Below, piece by piece: positions 25,465-35,468 of a stretch of 64,000 nt of DNA. The stretch covers positions 310,001 to 374,000 of the forward strand of contig PTJY01000002.1 in assembly GCA_002937505.1 (NCBI GenBank). Direction: 5' to 3'. Position 1 is the first letter of the stretch, and the number at the start of each line of letters is the position of its first letter. The notes beneath the pieces are model-generated. The model did not search any database. It had not been told where the DNA came from and saw nothing but the letters and a program-made list of their open reading frames with translations. The position numbers were made by a program, and so were the translations under genes. Source of the stretch: Alphaproteobacteria bacterium MarineAlpha12_Bin1. GTDB taxonomy: Bacteria > Pseudomonadota > Alphaproteobacteria > UBA6615.

Positions 25465-26132
25465 TGGTTCTCTCTTCTACCGAAAACACCTGTGCCAACT
25501 CTAACATGAGTGGCCCCAAGTGAAACTGCAGTTTCAAAATCTGAACTCATTCCCATGCTTAGTGAACTAATATTGTTTCTCTCACCTATTTTTTTTAAAA
25601 GTGCGAAATGTGGCGCAACCGGCTCACTAACTGGAGGAATACACATTAAACCAATCAACGGTAAACCTTCAGACCGACAAAAACTGATAAAATTATCTGC
25701 GTCCTCAGGCCATATACCTGATTTCTGGTCCTCTTCTCCAGTATTTATTTGTACAAAACATTTCCTGGTAACACCTTTTTTCTGAAAAGTTTTAATAAGG
25801 CTATGAACGAGTTTGGGCCTATCAACCGTCTGTATGGTATCGAACAGTTCAACTGCCAAATCTACTTTATTAGTCTGCAGAGGCCCTATTAAATGAAGTT
25901 CCAGATTATTATGCAATTTCCGTCTATGGGCCCAATGCTTTTGAGCTTCTTGTACTCTATTTTCTCCATACACCCTTTGTCCTAACTTAATCGCCGAATC
26001 AATCCGAGCATCAGATTGCCCCTTACTAACCGCTATAAGAGTTATATCGCTATTATTTCTTCCAACATTTTGGGCTACAATATCAATGCGATGTCTTGTC
26101 TCATTTAATCTTTTAGCAATTTTCTCACACAT
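25461..26132 (-). CDS. yggS: PLP homeostasis protein YggS family
   Basis: 223 residues, the YggS/PLPBP single-domain alanine-racemase-like barrel. The PLP lysine is K37 in LIAVSKGQS, and other signatures are YGENRVQE (about 75-82), LIGPLQTNK (where most members have LIGHLQTNK), GLPLIGLMCIP, LSMGMSSDFETAV and THVRVGTGVFG. It binds PLP without catalysis and buffers vitamin B6 and amino-acid levels. It is convergent with the L,D-transpeptidase gene and overlaps it tail to tail by four bases. Confidence 0.93.
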   Translation of the reverse strand: MCEKIAKRLNETRHRIDIVAQNVGRNNSDITLIAVSKGQSDARIDSAIKLGQRVYGENRVQEAQKHWAHRRKLHNNLELHLIGPLQTNKVDLAVELFDTIQTVDRPKLVHSLIKTFQKKGVTRKCFVQINTGEEDQKSGIWPEDADNFISFCRSEGLPLIGLMCIPPVSEPVAPHFALLKKIGERNNISSLSMGMSSDFETAVSLGATHVRVGTGVFGRRENH

Positions 26133-26195
26133 ATTTATTCCATAAAGTCGAACTCAGAATTTTATTATTTCAAATAAAGTATTATATTAAGAACT

Positions 26196-27404
26196 ATGAC
26201 AAACAAAAACTTAACATTTGCAAATCTTATAGCACCAATATCAGAAGATGAGTTTTTTAAAAATTTTCATGATATTAAGTTTTTGCATATCAGGTCAGAT
26301 AATGAAGAAAAGTTTTCTAACATTATGTCCTGGGAAATTCTAACAAATATACTCAATATGACCTCGATCTGGAGTCCTACTTCACTGGGGTTATACTTGG
26401 ACACCAAGCCCATTCCTTCAGATCAATATTGTCGTCCTGCAGTTGACAGAAATAATAATCCTGGTCTTCAGCCAGACGCAGAAAAAGTCAAAAGCCTACT
26501 AAGGAAAGGGGCATCTTTAGTGGCAAATGACGTCGACGCTCTAAATCCTGGCACTGCAGAAGCATCGAACGCGCTGGAAAGTCGTCTGGGAGGAAGAGTT
26601 CAAGCAAATCTTTATTGCTCATGGAACCAGCGTCAAGCCTTTGATACTCATTTCGACAGCCACGAAGTTTTCGCTATGCATATTGCTGGTGAGAAAGTTT
26701 GGCGCATATATGAAGGCAGACTTGAAAACCCAATCGCAGATGAGACAACTAAAACATTGGGGGCAGAGTTTCATAATAAACACCGAGGCAAAGTTGCAGC
26801 CGAAATTACCCTTAAACCAGGCGATCTTCTTTACATACCCCGGGGCCAATACCACGACGCATTAGCATCTAGTGAAGCGGCCCTACATTTAACATTCGGC
26901 TTGACCCATATTATAGGTTATGACGTTTTACAATTGCTATTTGAGAGCGCCATGAAAGACCCCCTATTCCGCAGCAACATTCCTCTGCCAGAAACGGGAC
27001 TTGTTGATCAAAGAAAATGGCTTAAAAACCTTGCCGATTGTCTTCATTCTTTGGCAACTAGTGATGAAATATTTGATAAACTAATGGCCTATAAGGATAA
27101 CTTTCATTATTTTAGAGGAGGATTTAACCTTCCGAATGATGTTTTAGATCATAAGTCTGAAGAGCGTTTTAAAGTAATAGTCCGCAGCTTAAAAATTAAA
27201 AAAAATAAAGAAAAACAACTACTTAGCAGTGAAAAAGGTGAAGTAATAATACCCGACGAGTTAGTCACACCCCTTGAGTGGATTATAAATCAAGGTAATT
27301 TTTCCCTATCAGAGCTAATTAAAGAAAACCCATCACTGAATAACGAGTCATGCAGAAAATTAATTGAGAATTTATTAAAAATGAACGCCATCACATCTGT
27401 TTGA
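26196..27404 (+). CDS. JmjC/cupin-4 family Fe(II)/2-oxoglutarate oxygenase
   Basis: A 402-residue protein. The JmjC barrel (about 60-240) carries H152-x-D154 in THFDSHEVF and the distal metal His H220 in PRGQYHDA, with KVWRIYEG between, the pattern of ribosomal-protein hydroxylase-like cupin-4 proteins (YcfD/RoxA type). The remaining 160 residues look helical and may supply the dimerisation and winged-helix domains seen in that group. Arginine hydroxylation of a ribosomal protein is a plausible role but not proven. Upstream of it is the divergent yggS, 63 bases away. Confidence 0.78.
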   Translation: MTNKNLTFANLIAPISEDEFFKNFHDIKFLHIRSDNEEKFSNIMSWEILTNILNMTSIWSPTSLGLYLDTKPIPSDQYCRPAVDRNNNPGLQPDAEKVKSLLRKGASLVANDVDALNPGTAEASNALESRLGGRVQANLYCSWNQRQAFDTHFDSHEVFAMHIAGEKVWRIYEGRLENPIADETTKTLGAEFHNKHRGKVAAEITLKPGDLLYIPRGQYHDALASSEAALHLTFGLTHIIGYDVLQLLFESAMKDPLFRSNIPLPETGLVDQRKWLKNLADCLHSLATSDEIFDKLMAYKDNFHYFRGGFNLPNDVLDHKSEERFKVIVRSLKIKKNKEKQLLSSEKGEVIIPDELVTPLEWIINQGNFSLSELIKENPSLNNESCRKLIENLLKMNAITSV

Positions 27405-27682
27405 GTATCTCAGTGTTAAAACGAAGTTATTTTTAAACTTATTTCTGCAAACTAATTAAAATTCTAACGTTACCTTCTGTTGCTTTTATGCCACAGTGCA
27501 ATGATTTCGTCACACAATAGACATGAAAACGTTGCATTTACCATGGATTCCGAGCTTTTATTGGCTCAAGGCTTCAATGCGGAGTCAGTCGATATGTATT
27601 TCGTCAGCACACGCAGAAGTTGAAGAGTCCCTTATTGGGATGAAATGGATGAAAGTCCAAGATTTATGGAGGTTGGATTAAA

Positions 27683-28795
27683 ATGAATAAAGCACTATTG
27701 GCAAGCACAGCACTTGTAGGCGCTGCCTTGCTTAGCGCGCCGGCTTACGCCGGAACAGTGGGGACGGGTAATAACATGTCCGTCAACATGAATGGTATGA
27801 TTTGGTTCCAAGGCCACGTCTTAGATGGTGGTGGAGCTGGTCACAAGCGTGGTTATGACTTCGATATTCCTGAGGCCGAAGTTTGGATCAAAGCGTCTAA
27901 CAAAGCTAACAATGGCATCACCTATGGTGTTAGAGTTGAGCTAGAAGTTAACACTGATTCAAGCAGTAACGCTGATGAGGTATACGCATTCCTTAAAGGC
28001 GACTTTGGTACAATCGAAATGGGCGATAATGATGGTGTCTCTAACCAGTGGTTAGAAGGTGCTTACAAAACCCATGCTGGAATGTCAGGACCATTTGGTG
28101 GTCTAGGCGGTATCGCTCCTGTATTCTTGAGCGCTGGAATGCCTAACTCATTGTCACGTACTGACTGGCAACCATGGACTTCAAGTGATCGTACCAAGAT
28201 TACTTACATAACACCTAAATTCTCAGGTCTCCAAGCTGGTATGTCTTACACTCCTGACGGCGGCGCAAACGGCGCGAGCTTCGGTGAGAAAGATAATAAC
28301 GGTTCTTGGGAAGACATGATGGAGTTTGGCCTAAGATACAGCAATAAGTTTAACAATGTAGGAGTTAACGCTTCTGTAGTTTACGAATCAGCATCAAGAG
28401 AAGCTGGTTCCTCTAGCGAAGACATTGATATTCTTGCTGCTGGCGCAAGATTCAGCTTTGGTGCTGTAAGTATTGGCGCTAACTTCAGAGATAATGGAAA
28501 CAAAGACTTTACTGCCGCTCAAGTAGCAGCAGGCGCTGATGGCGGTAGCTATTATGCTGTTGGTCTTGGTTACAAAATGGGTGGCCTCAAAACCAGTATC
28601 TGGTACTCAGCCGGTTCGGATGAGACCTCATCTACGGTTAGCCGTGATGTAACTCGTTGGGGTATTGGTGCTCAGAAAGTTATGGCTAAAGGTTGGTTGC
28701 TAAGAGCTGATTATAACAGCCTAGAGTATACTAAAACCGGTGCCACTGACGTAGAGCAGTCAGCAGTCATCCTTACAAACATGTTCTTGTTCTAA
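27683..28795 (+). CDS. Outer-membrane porin
   Basis: A 370-residue protein with a clear Sec signal (MNKALLASTALVGAALLSAPAYA, cleavage after A23), an aromatic-ended beta-strand composition rich in Gly, Asn and Ser, and a C-terminal Phe for BAM recognition (NMFLF). The pattern, including FLKGDFGTIEMGDNDG near the loop 3 region, is that of the Gram-negative general porins of alphaproteobacteria. GGAGG at 27668-27672 is a strong ribosome site. A strong terminator directly follows, as usual for a highly expressed outer-membrane gene. Confidence 0.93.
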   Translation: MNKALLASTALVGAALLSAPAYAGTVGTGNNMSVNMNGMIWFQGHVLDGGGAGHKRGYDFDIPEAEVWIKASNKANNGITYGVRVELEVNTDSSSNADEVYAFLKGDFGTIEMGDNDGVSNQWLEGAYKTHAGMSGPFGGLGGIAPVFLSAGMPNSLSRTDWQPWTSSDRTKITYITPKFSGLQAGMSYTPDGGANGASFGEKDNNGSWEDMMEFGLRYSNKFNNVGVNASVVYESASREAGSSSEDIDILAAGARFSFGAVSIGANFRDNGNKDFTAAQVAAGADGGSYYAVGLGYKMGGLKTSIWYSAGSDETSSTVSRDVTRWGIGAQKVMAKGWLLRADYNSLEYTKTGATDVEQSAVILTNMFLF

Positions 28796-28821
28796 AAAAA
28801 CAACAATAGAACAAAAAGATG

Positions 28822-28853
28822 GGGCGGCGATTTTATCGCCGCCCTATTTTTTT
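28822..28853 (+). terminator. Strong rho-independent terminator after the porin gene
   Basis: GGGCGGCGAT (28822-28831) pairs with ATCGCCGCCC (28835-28844) over a 3-base loop, followed by TATTTTTTT. It lies 26 bases past the porin stop. This is the best textbook terminator in the window. Confidence 0.95.
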
Positions 28854-28929
28854 GCTCGCAATGATCTGCTATTAATGTGTATATAGATATATCTGTTTCA
28901 AGAGAAAATTAATTCTGGTTTTTAGAAAC

Positions 28930-29445
28930 ATGCATATTCAATTGTTGAGAACGATTATTTTTCTTTCCTTGCTGTTGCTTACAGCGTGCGGAGGCTTGTC
29001 TGTCACGCCAGGGGATCTAGACGAACCGAATGACAGACCTAGTAAAAAATATGGTAAAATTTTTGGTGATATAAATCTTGTTGGCCCTAGTAGCGAAAGA
29101 AGCCAGGCAGGCCCTGTTGGTTTAGGGGTTAATGGTTTTCTGTGGCGTGCTTCACTTGATACTCTATCATTTATGCCATTGTTATCGGCTGATCCATTTG
29201 GCGGTGTAATTATAACCGACTGGTATTCTCCGTCAGACAATCCAAACGAACGATTCAAAGTAACAACGTATTTGCTTGGACGAGAACTGAGATCGGACGG
29301 TATTCGTGTGTCGGTATTTAGTCAAAATAGATTTAAAGGGCAGGATTGGGTTAACAGTCCTTCTAAAAAAGACACCGAAACTAAGTTGGAAGATGCGATA
29401 CTTAACAAAGCCCGTGAGCTTCGCGTTGCATATATAAATCAATAA
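28930..29445 (+). CDS. DUF3576 lipoprotein
   Basis: 171 residues. A short hydrophobic signal ends in a lipobox LLTAC with the lipidated Cys at C20. The mature domain (about 65-160) has NGFLWRASLDTLSFMPLLSADPFGGVIITDWY, the DUF3576 signature, and an RFKVTTYLLGRELRSDGIRVSV strand pair. It sits immediately before leuS and lptE, the usual alphaproteobacterial neighbourhood, which suggests an envelope role. The Asp after the signal Cys region is absent, so outer-membrane sorting by Lol is likely. Confidence 0.88.
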   Translation: MHIQLLRTIIFLSLLLLTACGGLSVTPGDLDEPNDRPSKKYGKIFGDINLVGPSSERSQAGPVGLGVNGFLWRASLDTLSFMPLLSADPFGGVIITDWYSPSDNPNERFKVTTYLLGRELRSDGIRVSVFSQNRFKGQDWVNSPSKKDTETKLEDAILNKARELRVAYINQ

Positions 29446-29515
29446 AATATAATAATTCTACTCATTGCTATGAATGATTTCAAAAACCCCATAGTTACAA
29501 GAAGGGCTTTTTTAC

Positions 29516-32089
29516 ATGTCTCGTTATAACTTTCGAGAAATTGAATCTGAATGGCAAGGTATATGGAACGATCGAGGTTCTTTTGCTGCTAGTGAAGACT
29601 TAAAGCAGTCAAAGTACTACGTTTTGGAAATGTTTCCTTATCCATCTGGGCGCATCCATATGGGACATTTACGGTGCTACACTCTTGGGGATGTAGTTGC
29701 TAGATATAAACGAGCTCAAGGATATAACGTTTTACATCCAATGGGATGGGACGCCTTCGGTTTACCAGCTGAAAATGCTGCAATGGAAAAAAAAGTACAT
29801 CCAGCAGAATGGACATATGACAATATTTCTACAATGAGAGCCCAACTGCAAGCAATGGGTCTTTCAATTGACTGGAAAAGAGAAATAGCTACATGTGACC
29901 CCGAATACTATCAACACGAACAAGCGATGTTCCTAGATTTTATGGACCGGGATCTAGTTTATCGCAAAAAAGGTTGGGTAAATTGGGACCCTGTAGATCA
30001 AACAGTACTTGCCAATGAACAAGTAATAGACGGCAAAGGATGGCGGTCTGGTGCAGTCATCGAACGCCGTCAACTTTCGCAATGGTTCTGCAAAATTACG
30101 AACTTTAGTCACGAGCTTCTATCGAGCCTAGAAGACCTTAATCGTTGGCCAAACAAAGTAAGAGTTATGCAAGAAAATTGGATCGGTCTATCTGAGGGAG
30201 CTTACATAGATTTCAAGTTTTCAACTGACAAAAAAAGAAACCCTTTGCGAGTATTTACTACCAGACCAGATACAATTTTTGGGGCTAGTTTTTGTGCTTT
30301 AGCTGCCGACCATCCTATATCTGAGGAATTTGCAAAAACTAATACGGATCTAAAGGAATTTATTGAAGAGTGCCGCAAATTAGGGACTAGCGAAGAGGCA
30401 ATACAAACGGCAGAAAAGAGGGGAATTGATACTGGCTTAAAGGTCTATCATCCCTTTGCAGATGAAGAGCTGCCCGTTTATATAGCCAACTTTGTTCTTA
30501 TGGGATATGGAACCGGAGCAATTTTTGGCTGTCCAGCTCATGATCAGCGCGATCTAGAATTTGCTAGAACCTACGGATTACCAGTAAGACCTGTTGTAGT
30601 GCCCAAAAACATGAACCCTAAAGAGTTTAGCATAAAAGAAGAAGCATTTGTTGAAGATGGCATATTAGCTAACTCACAGTTTCTTAATGGATTAAATGTT
30701 TCAGAAGCCAAAAAAACTATAATTCAAAAGTTGGTTGATAATGGTAAAGGAGAAAGCACTATCAACTTTAGGTTACGTGACTGGTTGATTTCCCGTCAAA
30801 GATATTGGGGCTGCCCAATCCCTGTTATTCATTGTAATAATTGCGGCATAGTTCAAGTCCCTCGTGATGATCTACCTGTCACCTTACCTACAGATATTGA
30901 CTTCACCGCCCCGGGAAATCCCCTTGAGAGACATTTAGAATGGAAGAGTGTAACCTGCCCATCCTGCGAACAACCAGCTGAGCGAGACACAGATACATTC
31001 GATACTTTTATGGACTCATCATGGTATTTTGCTAGATTTTGCTCTCCAAGTGCTAACAACCCTGTCGATGCAAAACAGGCTGAGTATTGGCTACCCGTAG
31101 ATCAATATATAGGGGGTATCGAACATGCAATACTGCATCTTCTTTACTCAAGGTTTTTTATGAGAGCCATGTTGGAAAGCGGACATATAAATATTAAAGA
31201 ACCCTTCGAAGGATTGTTTACCCAAGGAATGGTTAATCACGCCACTTATAAGGATATAAATGGAGATTGGGTTGAGCCGCAAAATCTATTGGTCGAGGAA
31301 GGAGGAAAAGTAGTAAGAGCAGACACAGGTTCTTCTGTAGAGGTTGGACGAGTAGAAAAAATGTCTAAATCTAAAAAGAATACTGTTGATCCAACGGATG
31401 TAATTGAGAGTTATGGAGCTGACACAGCCCGTTGGTTTATCCTGTCAGATAGCCCTCCAGACCGAGATATGGAATGGACAAATTCGGGCGTGCAAGGAGC
31501 TTTTCGATTTATTAATCGAGTAGCCAGACTGGTAACTGATTGTCAGAGTTCGTTGCCAGAGCCAAATTTACCCCCAACTGAAAAGTTTTCTAAAGAAGCG
31601 ATTAAGCTACGCCAAATTACTCACAAAACAATAGCCGGAGTAACCGAAGACTATGAACGTTTTCATTTTAATAGATCCGTAGCAAGATTATATGAACTCA
31701 CTAATGCCATATCAGCTTACGAAATAGAAGAAGTCGTTGCGGGAAACTCTTGGGCTAAACGTGAAGCAATAGAAACTCTAATTCTACTCCTAAATCCGAT
31801 GACCCCGCATCTTGCCGAAGAGATGTGGAAAAAACTTGGTCATAAAGTGTTATTAGTTGATACCAGATGGCCAACAGCTAATAGCTTATTGGCCTCAGAC
31901 GATATCGTTACAATAGCAATCCAAGTTAATGGCAAATTACGAGGCAAATTAGATATAAAGGCCGGTTCAAAAGAAATGAAAGTCCAGGAAGCCGCTAGAA
32001 ATGTTACAAATGTTAGTTCTACAATAAGTAATCGACCCATAAAAAAGGTTATTTTTGTAAAAGATAAGTTGGTTAATTTCGTTGTTTAA
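29516..32089 (+). CDS. leuS: Leucyl-tRNA synthetase
   Basis: 857 residues, full length for the bacterial enzyme. HMGH at 48-51 (in [11 protein letters not shown]) and KMSKS at 615-619 are the two catalytic signatures. The CP1 editing domain (about 225-420) contains the [10 protein letters not shown] and [15 protein letters not shown] motifs that hydrolyse mischarged tRNA. A zinc knuckle with C-x2-C pairs lies near 440-490. It attaches leucine to tRNA-Leu in the cytoplasm. The gene overlaps lptE by 8 bases. Confidence 0.98.
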   Translation: MSRYNFREIESEWQGIWNDRGSFAASEDLKQSKYYVLEMFPYPSGRIHMGHLRCYTLGDVVARYKRAQGYNVLHPMGWDAFGLPAENAAMEKKVHPAEWTYDNISTMRAQLQAMGLSIDWKREIATCDPEYYQHEQAMFLDFMDRDLVYRKKGWVNWDPVDQTVLANEQVIDGKGWRSGAVIERRQLSQWFCKITNFSHELLSSLEDLNRWPNKVRVMQENWIGLSEGAYIDFKFSTDKKRNPLRVFTTRPDTIFGASFCALAADHPISEEFAKTNTDLKEFIEECRKLGTSEEAIQTAEKRGIDTGLKVYHPFADEELPVYIANFVLMGYGTGAIFGCPAHDQRDLEFARTYGLPVRPVVVPKNMNPKEFSIKEEAFVEDGILANSQFLNGLNVSEAKKTIIQKLVDNGKGESTINFRLRDWLISRQRYWGCPIPVIHCNNCGIVQVPRDDLPVTLPTDIDFTAPGNPLERHLEWKSVTCPSCEQPAERDTDTFDTFMDSSWYFARFCSPSANNPVDAKQAEYWLPVDQYIGGIEHAILHLLYSRFFMRAMLESGHINIKEPFEGLFTQGMVNHATYKDINGDWVEPQNLLVEEGGKVVRADTGSSVEVGRVEKMSKSKKNTVDPTDVIESYGADTARWFILSDSPPDRDMEWTNSGVQGAFRFINRVARLVTDCQSSLPEPNLPPTEKFSKEAIKLRQITHKTIAGVTEDYERFHFNRSVARLYELTNAISAYEIEEVVAGNSWAKREAIETLILLLNPMTPHLAEEMWKKLGHKVLLVDTRWPTANSLLASDDIVTIAIQVNGKLRGKLDIKAGSKEMKVQEAARNVTNVSSTISNRPIKKVIFVKDKLVNFVV

Positions 32090-32582
32090 ACTAGCTCCCA
32101 TATTCTTCGGTTTATTCTCCCTCATAGCCTGCGGTTTCGAACCTCTACACCTACATAAGCAAAATACAGTTAAAGTTTCAGAGGTTTTAAATAGAATACA
32201 TGTTCTTCCCATTCCTGAAAGAACTGGGCAACTCTTACGTATTAACTTAACAAACCAGTTGAATCCAAAAGGCCCCTCAAAAGAGACTGATTATATCTTA
32301 AGTGCTACTTTATCAGAAAAAAAACGCGATTTAGGGGTTAGAAAAGATGCAACTGCAACGAGAACTGACCTTATAATTACTGCATCTTATGTACTTCAAG
32401 ACATTAAGAAAAATACTACTTTAATATCAGGTACTGTTAAATCTGTTACCAGTTATAATATATTAGATGCAGATTTCGCTAATAGAAGCGCAGAAGAAGA
32501 CGCCCGGAGAAGAGCCTCTCTGGATCTATCAACTCAAATAAGTACAAGATTAAGCATTTTTTTCCATGAGAGTTCTCCATAA
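32082..32582 (+). CDS. lptE: LPS-assembly lipoprotein LptE
   Basis: 166 residues starting at TTG 32082, inside the last codons of leuS (8-base overlap). The N-terminal signal has a lipobox LIAC with Cys17, followed by GFEPLH, typical of LptE in alphaproteobacteria (GCGFxPLY-like). It plugs the LptD barrel and delivers LPS to the outer leaflet. Gene order leuS-lptE-holA is a conserved alphaproteobacterial block. Confidence 0.88.
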   Translation: MFKLAPIFFGLFSLIACGFEPLHLHKQNTVKVSEVLNRIHVLPIPERTGQLLRINLTNQLNPKGPSKETDYILSATLSEKKRDLGVRKDATATRTDLIITASYVLQDIKKNTTLISGTVKSVTSYNILDADFANRSAEEDARRRASLDLSTQISTRLSIFFHESSP

Positions 32583-32662
32583 ATTGTCTTTAATGATCCA
32601 CTACTCATTGATTGAAGATGATTGATTATCATAGAATTATTTCAGACACTGACCAAAACTAG

Positions 32663-33715
32663 ATGAAAATATTAGCAACAAAAGTAGAGCAATTTATTAA
32701 GTCCATCGATACAGATATACGAGCTGTACTTGTTTATGGTACAGATTATGGGCTTGTACGCGAACGCACTAATCGTTTAATTTCATTGTTTTCCTCTGAT
32801 CCTCTTGATCCCTTTAATATTGTTGAAATAACAAGAGAAAAGCTATCGAAAGACGAACTTTTTCTCCTAGATGAAGTACTTGCAATTTCTTTTAATGGTG
32901 AGCGTAGAATTATACATGTACGTGAAGCAAATGATGATATAACAAAAAGTGTATCTGCGGTTTTAGAAGATAATAGCGCTAACGACCCAATGGCAGGTTT
33001 CTTATTAGTTGAAGCGGGTAATCTTGGCCCACGATCATCACTTCGTTCTTTATTTGAAAAAAGTGAACAATTTGCAGCGCTACCTTGCTATCCGGATAAT
33101 GAAAAGAACCTGGAATCATTAGTATTAGATATGGTTAAGGCTGATGAGAAATCTATTGAAAGTACTGCCCTAAAACTTGCTATTTCCTTATTGGGCACCG
33201 ATAGACAAATCAATCGAACAGAAATTGGAAAACTAGTTCTATTTGCAGGATCATCAACATTAATCACGGAAGAAATGGTTTTACAATGTCTTGGTGATAA
33301 CTCCGAAAGCTCGAGTGAGGCAGCCGTATTTGCTGCAGCGAATGGAGATTATAAAAACCTTAGCTTACATTTACAAAAGGTTTGGGCTGATGGGATAGAA
33401 CCAATTTCAGTTATTAGACACGCACAACGTCATTTCCAAAGATTACATTTTGTGCTTGTGCAATTGAAAAATGGTGTTGAAATAGACAGCGCTCTTAAGC
33501 AATTAAAACCTCCTATTTTTTGGCGTGTTTCCAGGTCATTTAGATCTCAGCTGGAATTTTTTTCACTCAGCGCTATTCAAAGTTGTCTTATAAAGTTAAC
33601 TGATGCAGAGCTTGCTGCAAAGTCTACTGCAATGCCGGCAATACTAGCCTGTGATAGAGCACTAATATCTGTAGCACAGATTTCAAGAAATGAAAAAGTT
33701 CATAGATATCAATAG
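32663..33715 (+). CDS. holA: DNA polymerase III delta subunit
   Basis: 350 residues of the HolA type: an N-terminal pseudo-AAA domain beginning VLVYGTDYGLVRERT (AYLVYGPDxGLVxER-like), a lid around 150-215 with NRTEIGKLVLFAG, and the C-terminal collar domain. HolA opens the beta clamp within the clamp loader. There is no Walker A lysine, as expected for delta. It follows lptE by 80 bases and is convergent with parB. Confidence 0.9.
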   Translation: MKILATKVEQFIKSIDTDIRAVLVYGTDYGLVRERTNRLISLFSSDPLDPFNIVEITREKLSKDELFLLDEVLAISFNGERRIIHVREANDDITKSVSAVLEDNSANDPMAGFLLVEAGNLGPRSSLRSLFEKSEQFAALPCYPDNEKNLESLVLDMVKADEKSIESTALKLAISLLGTDRQINRTEIGKLVLFAGSSTLITEEMVLQCLGDNSESSSEAAVFAAANGDYKNLSLHLQKVWADGIEPISVIRHAQRHFQRLHFVLVQLKNGVEIDSALKQLKPPIFWRVSRSFRSQLEFFSLSAIQSCLIKLTDAELAAKSTAMPAILACDRALISVAQISRNEKVHRYQ

Positions 33716-33762
33716 CTTATGAATTATACTCGATTTATTCTAGTATATAATTATGAGTTTAG

Positions 33763-34632
33763 TTAATCCACTGAATTGAGTTTTTTCAAGATTACATCTA
33801 ACTGATCAAGTGATTTATATTTAATTGAAATAGTACCGGACTCACCACTCATATTAGAACTATTAATTGTTACATTTAAACCTAAGGCTTGAGATATCTC
33901 TTTTTCTAACGCTATTGTGTCTTGGGTTTTACTTTTTGTTTTTCTACTTTTTGTGAACCCACTATTTTTAGCTGATTGGACTAACTCTTCAGCTTGTCTC
34001 ACAGAAAGCTGTTTTAAAACAATCTCTTTAGCAAGTGCTTCAGCGTTAGTTATGCCAACCAATGTTCTTGCGTGACCTGATGAAAGCTCACCAGTATCAA
34101 TATATTTTTGAACCGTATCGGGCAATGTAAGTAAACGAAGAGTGTTTGCTATACTACTTCTACTTTTCCCAACTGATTTTGCTAGATCTTCCTGTGTTTG
34201 GTAAAACTCATTCATTAATCGTTCATAAGCTCTAGCCTCTTCAAGGGGCGATAAGTCCTCACGCTGTAAGTTTTCTATTAAGGCAACTTCTAGAGCCTTT
34301 TCATCAGATAGCTCTTTGACTAATACCGGTACTTCGTGCAACTGGGCCTTTTGTGCAGCGCGCCACCTACGTTCACCAGCTATTATCTCGAAGTTCCCTT
34401 CAATGTATGGGTCACGTCTTACAAGAATAGGCTGTAAAATGCCGTTTTCTCTTATTGATTCTTCTAAAGAGAACATTTCACTGTCTGAAAAGCTTTTGCG
34501 TGGTTGGTATTTTCCTGGAGTTAAAAACTCGATCGGAACCAACTGATTGACACCAAGCTCTTTTGAGCCAGAATCATCTCCTAAAAGCGCTGACAAACCT
34601 CTGCCTAGACCCTTCCTTTGCTCTGCGCTCAT
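33763..34632 (-). CDS. parB: Chromosome-partitioning protein ParB
   Basis: 289 residues. An N-terminal KGLGRGLSALLGDD motif is followed by the CTP-binding fold with GERRWRA (Arg box) near 85-95. A helix-turn-helix region (about 135-185) contains LAKSVGKSRSSIANTLRLLTLP and SSGHARTLVG. The C-terminal dimerisation segment is at about 240-289. It spreads from parS and slides as a CTP-dependent clamp. The start overlaps parA by 4 bases, and a perfect parS site lies 1.4 kb upstream in rsmG. Confidence 0.97.
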   Translation of the reverse strand: MSAEQRKGLGRGLSALLGDDSGSKELGVNQLVPIEFLTPGKYQPRKSFSDSEMFSLEESIRENGILQPILVRRDPYIEGNFEIIAGERRWRAAQKAQLHEVPVLVKELSDEKALEVALIENLQREDLSPLEEARAYERLMNEFYQTQEDLAKSVGKSRSSIANTLRLLTLPDTVQKYIDTGELSSGHARTLVGITNAEALAKEIVLKQLSVRQAEELVQSAKNSGFTKSRKTKSKTQDTIALEKEISQALGLNVTINSSNMSGESGTISIKYKSLDQLDVILKKLNSVD

Positions 34633-35468
34633 GCAGCCTCTCCTTCAGATAAACGCCCATCACCGCGCAATATTTCAGCCGCTAAGCGCATATAGGCTCG
34701 AGCTCCTGTACAATTCATATCATAAACAATCGCCGGAAGCCCAAAAGATGGCGCTTCTGAAACTCTAACGTTGCGTGGAATTACAGTTTTATACACTAAT
34801 GAACCAAAATATTCACGTACATCAGCTTCCACGGACTTACATAAATTATTTCTTCCATCATGCATTGTTAAAACTACCCCTTGAATAAATAATTTTGAGT
34901 TAAAAGCATTCCTAATTCTATCAATTGAACGTGATAGCTGGCCTAAACCATCCAGTGCAAAAAACTCACACTGCAGGGGCACTAGCACAGAATCAGCCGC
35001 TACCAAAGCATTTAGCGTTAAGAGCCCTAATGCAGGGGGACAATCAATTAAAATATAATCATAAAGATCAGGTATTTCTTTTAAGGCAGCTTTAAGTCGT
35101 GCCTCACGCTGATTAAGCTCAATCAGTTCGATCTCAGCGCCTGCTAAATCAGCGCTCGAGGGAATAATCTCCAATCCGGTAATGGCTGTTGACGAAATTG
35201 TATCAGACAATGTGCAATCGCCAATTATTGCAGAATATATTTCCTTTTCTGTGCGCGGTCTCTTAACGCCCAATCCAGTTGTAGCATTACCTTGAGGGTC
35301 TAAATCCACCAAAAGAACCCTTAAACCGCTTGCAGCAAGCGCTGTAGCTACATTAATTGCAGTTGTCGTTTTGCCAACACCGCCCTTTTGATTGGCGACA
35401 GCTATAGTCTTCGTTCGAATAGGCTCTTTTTCCTGACTTAGCTCGCTTTTGGATGTTTCAGCAGACAC
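34629..35468 (-). CDS. parA: Chromosome-partitioning ATPase ParA (Soj)
   Basis: 279 residues, deviant Walker A KGGVGKTTT (28-36) preceded by a short, probably flexible 20-residue tail. Other motifs: VLLVDLDPQGNATTG (switch I) and ILIDCPPALGLLTLNAL. It is the ATP-dependent DNA-binding partner that moves ParB-parS. The start overlaps rsmG by 11 bases and its end overlaps parB by 4, so rsmG-parA-parB is one transcript. Confidence 0.97.
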   Translation of the reverse strand: MSAETSKSELSQEKEPIRTKTIAVANQKGGVGKTTTAINVATALAASGLRVLLVDLDPQGNATTGLGVKRPRTEKEIYSAIIGDCTLSDTISSTAITGLEIIPSSADLAGAEIELIELNQREARLKAALKEIPDLYDYILIDCPPALGLLTLNALVAADSVLVPLQCEFFALDGLGQLSRSIDRIRNAFNSKLFIQGVVLTMHDGRNNLCKSVEADVREYFGSLVYKTVIPRNVRVSEAPSFGLPAIVYDMNCTGARAYMRLAAEILRGDGRLSEGEAA

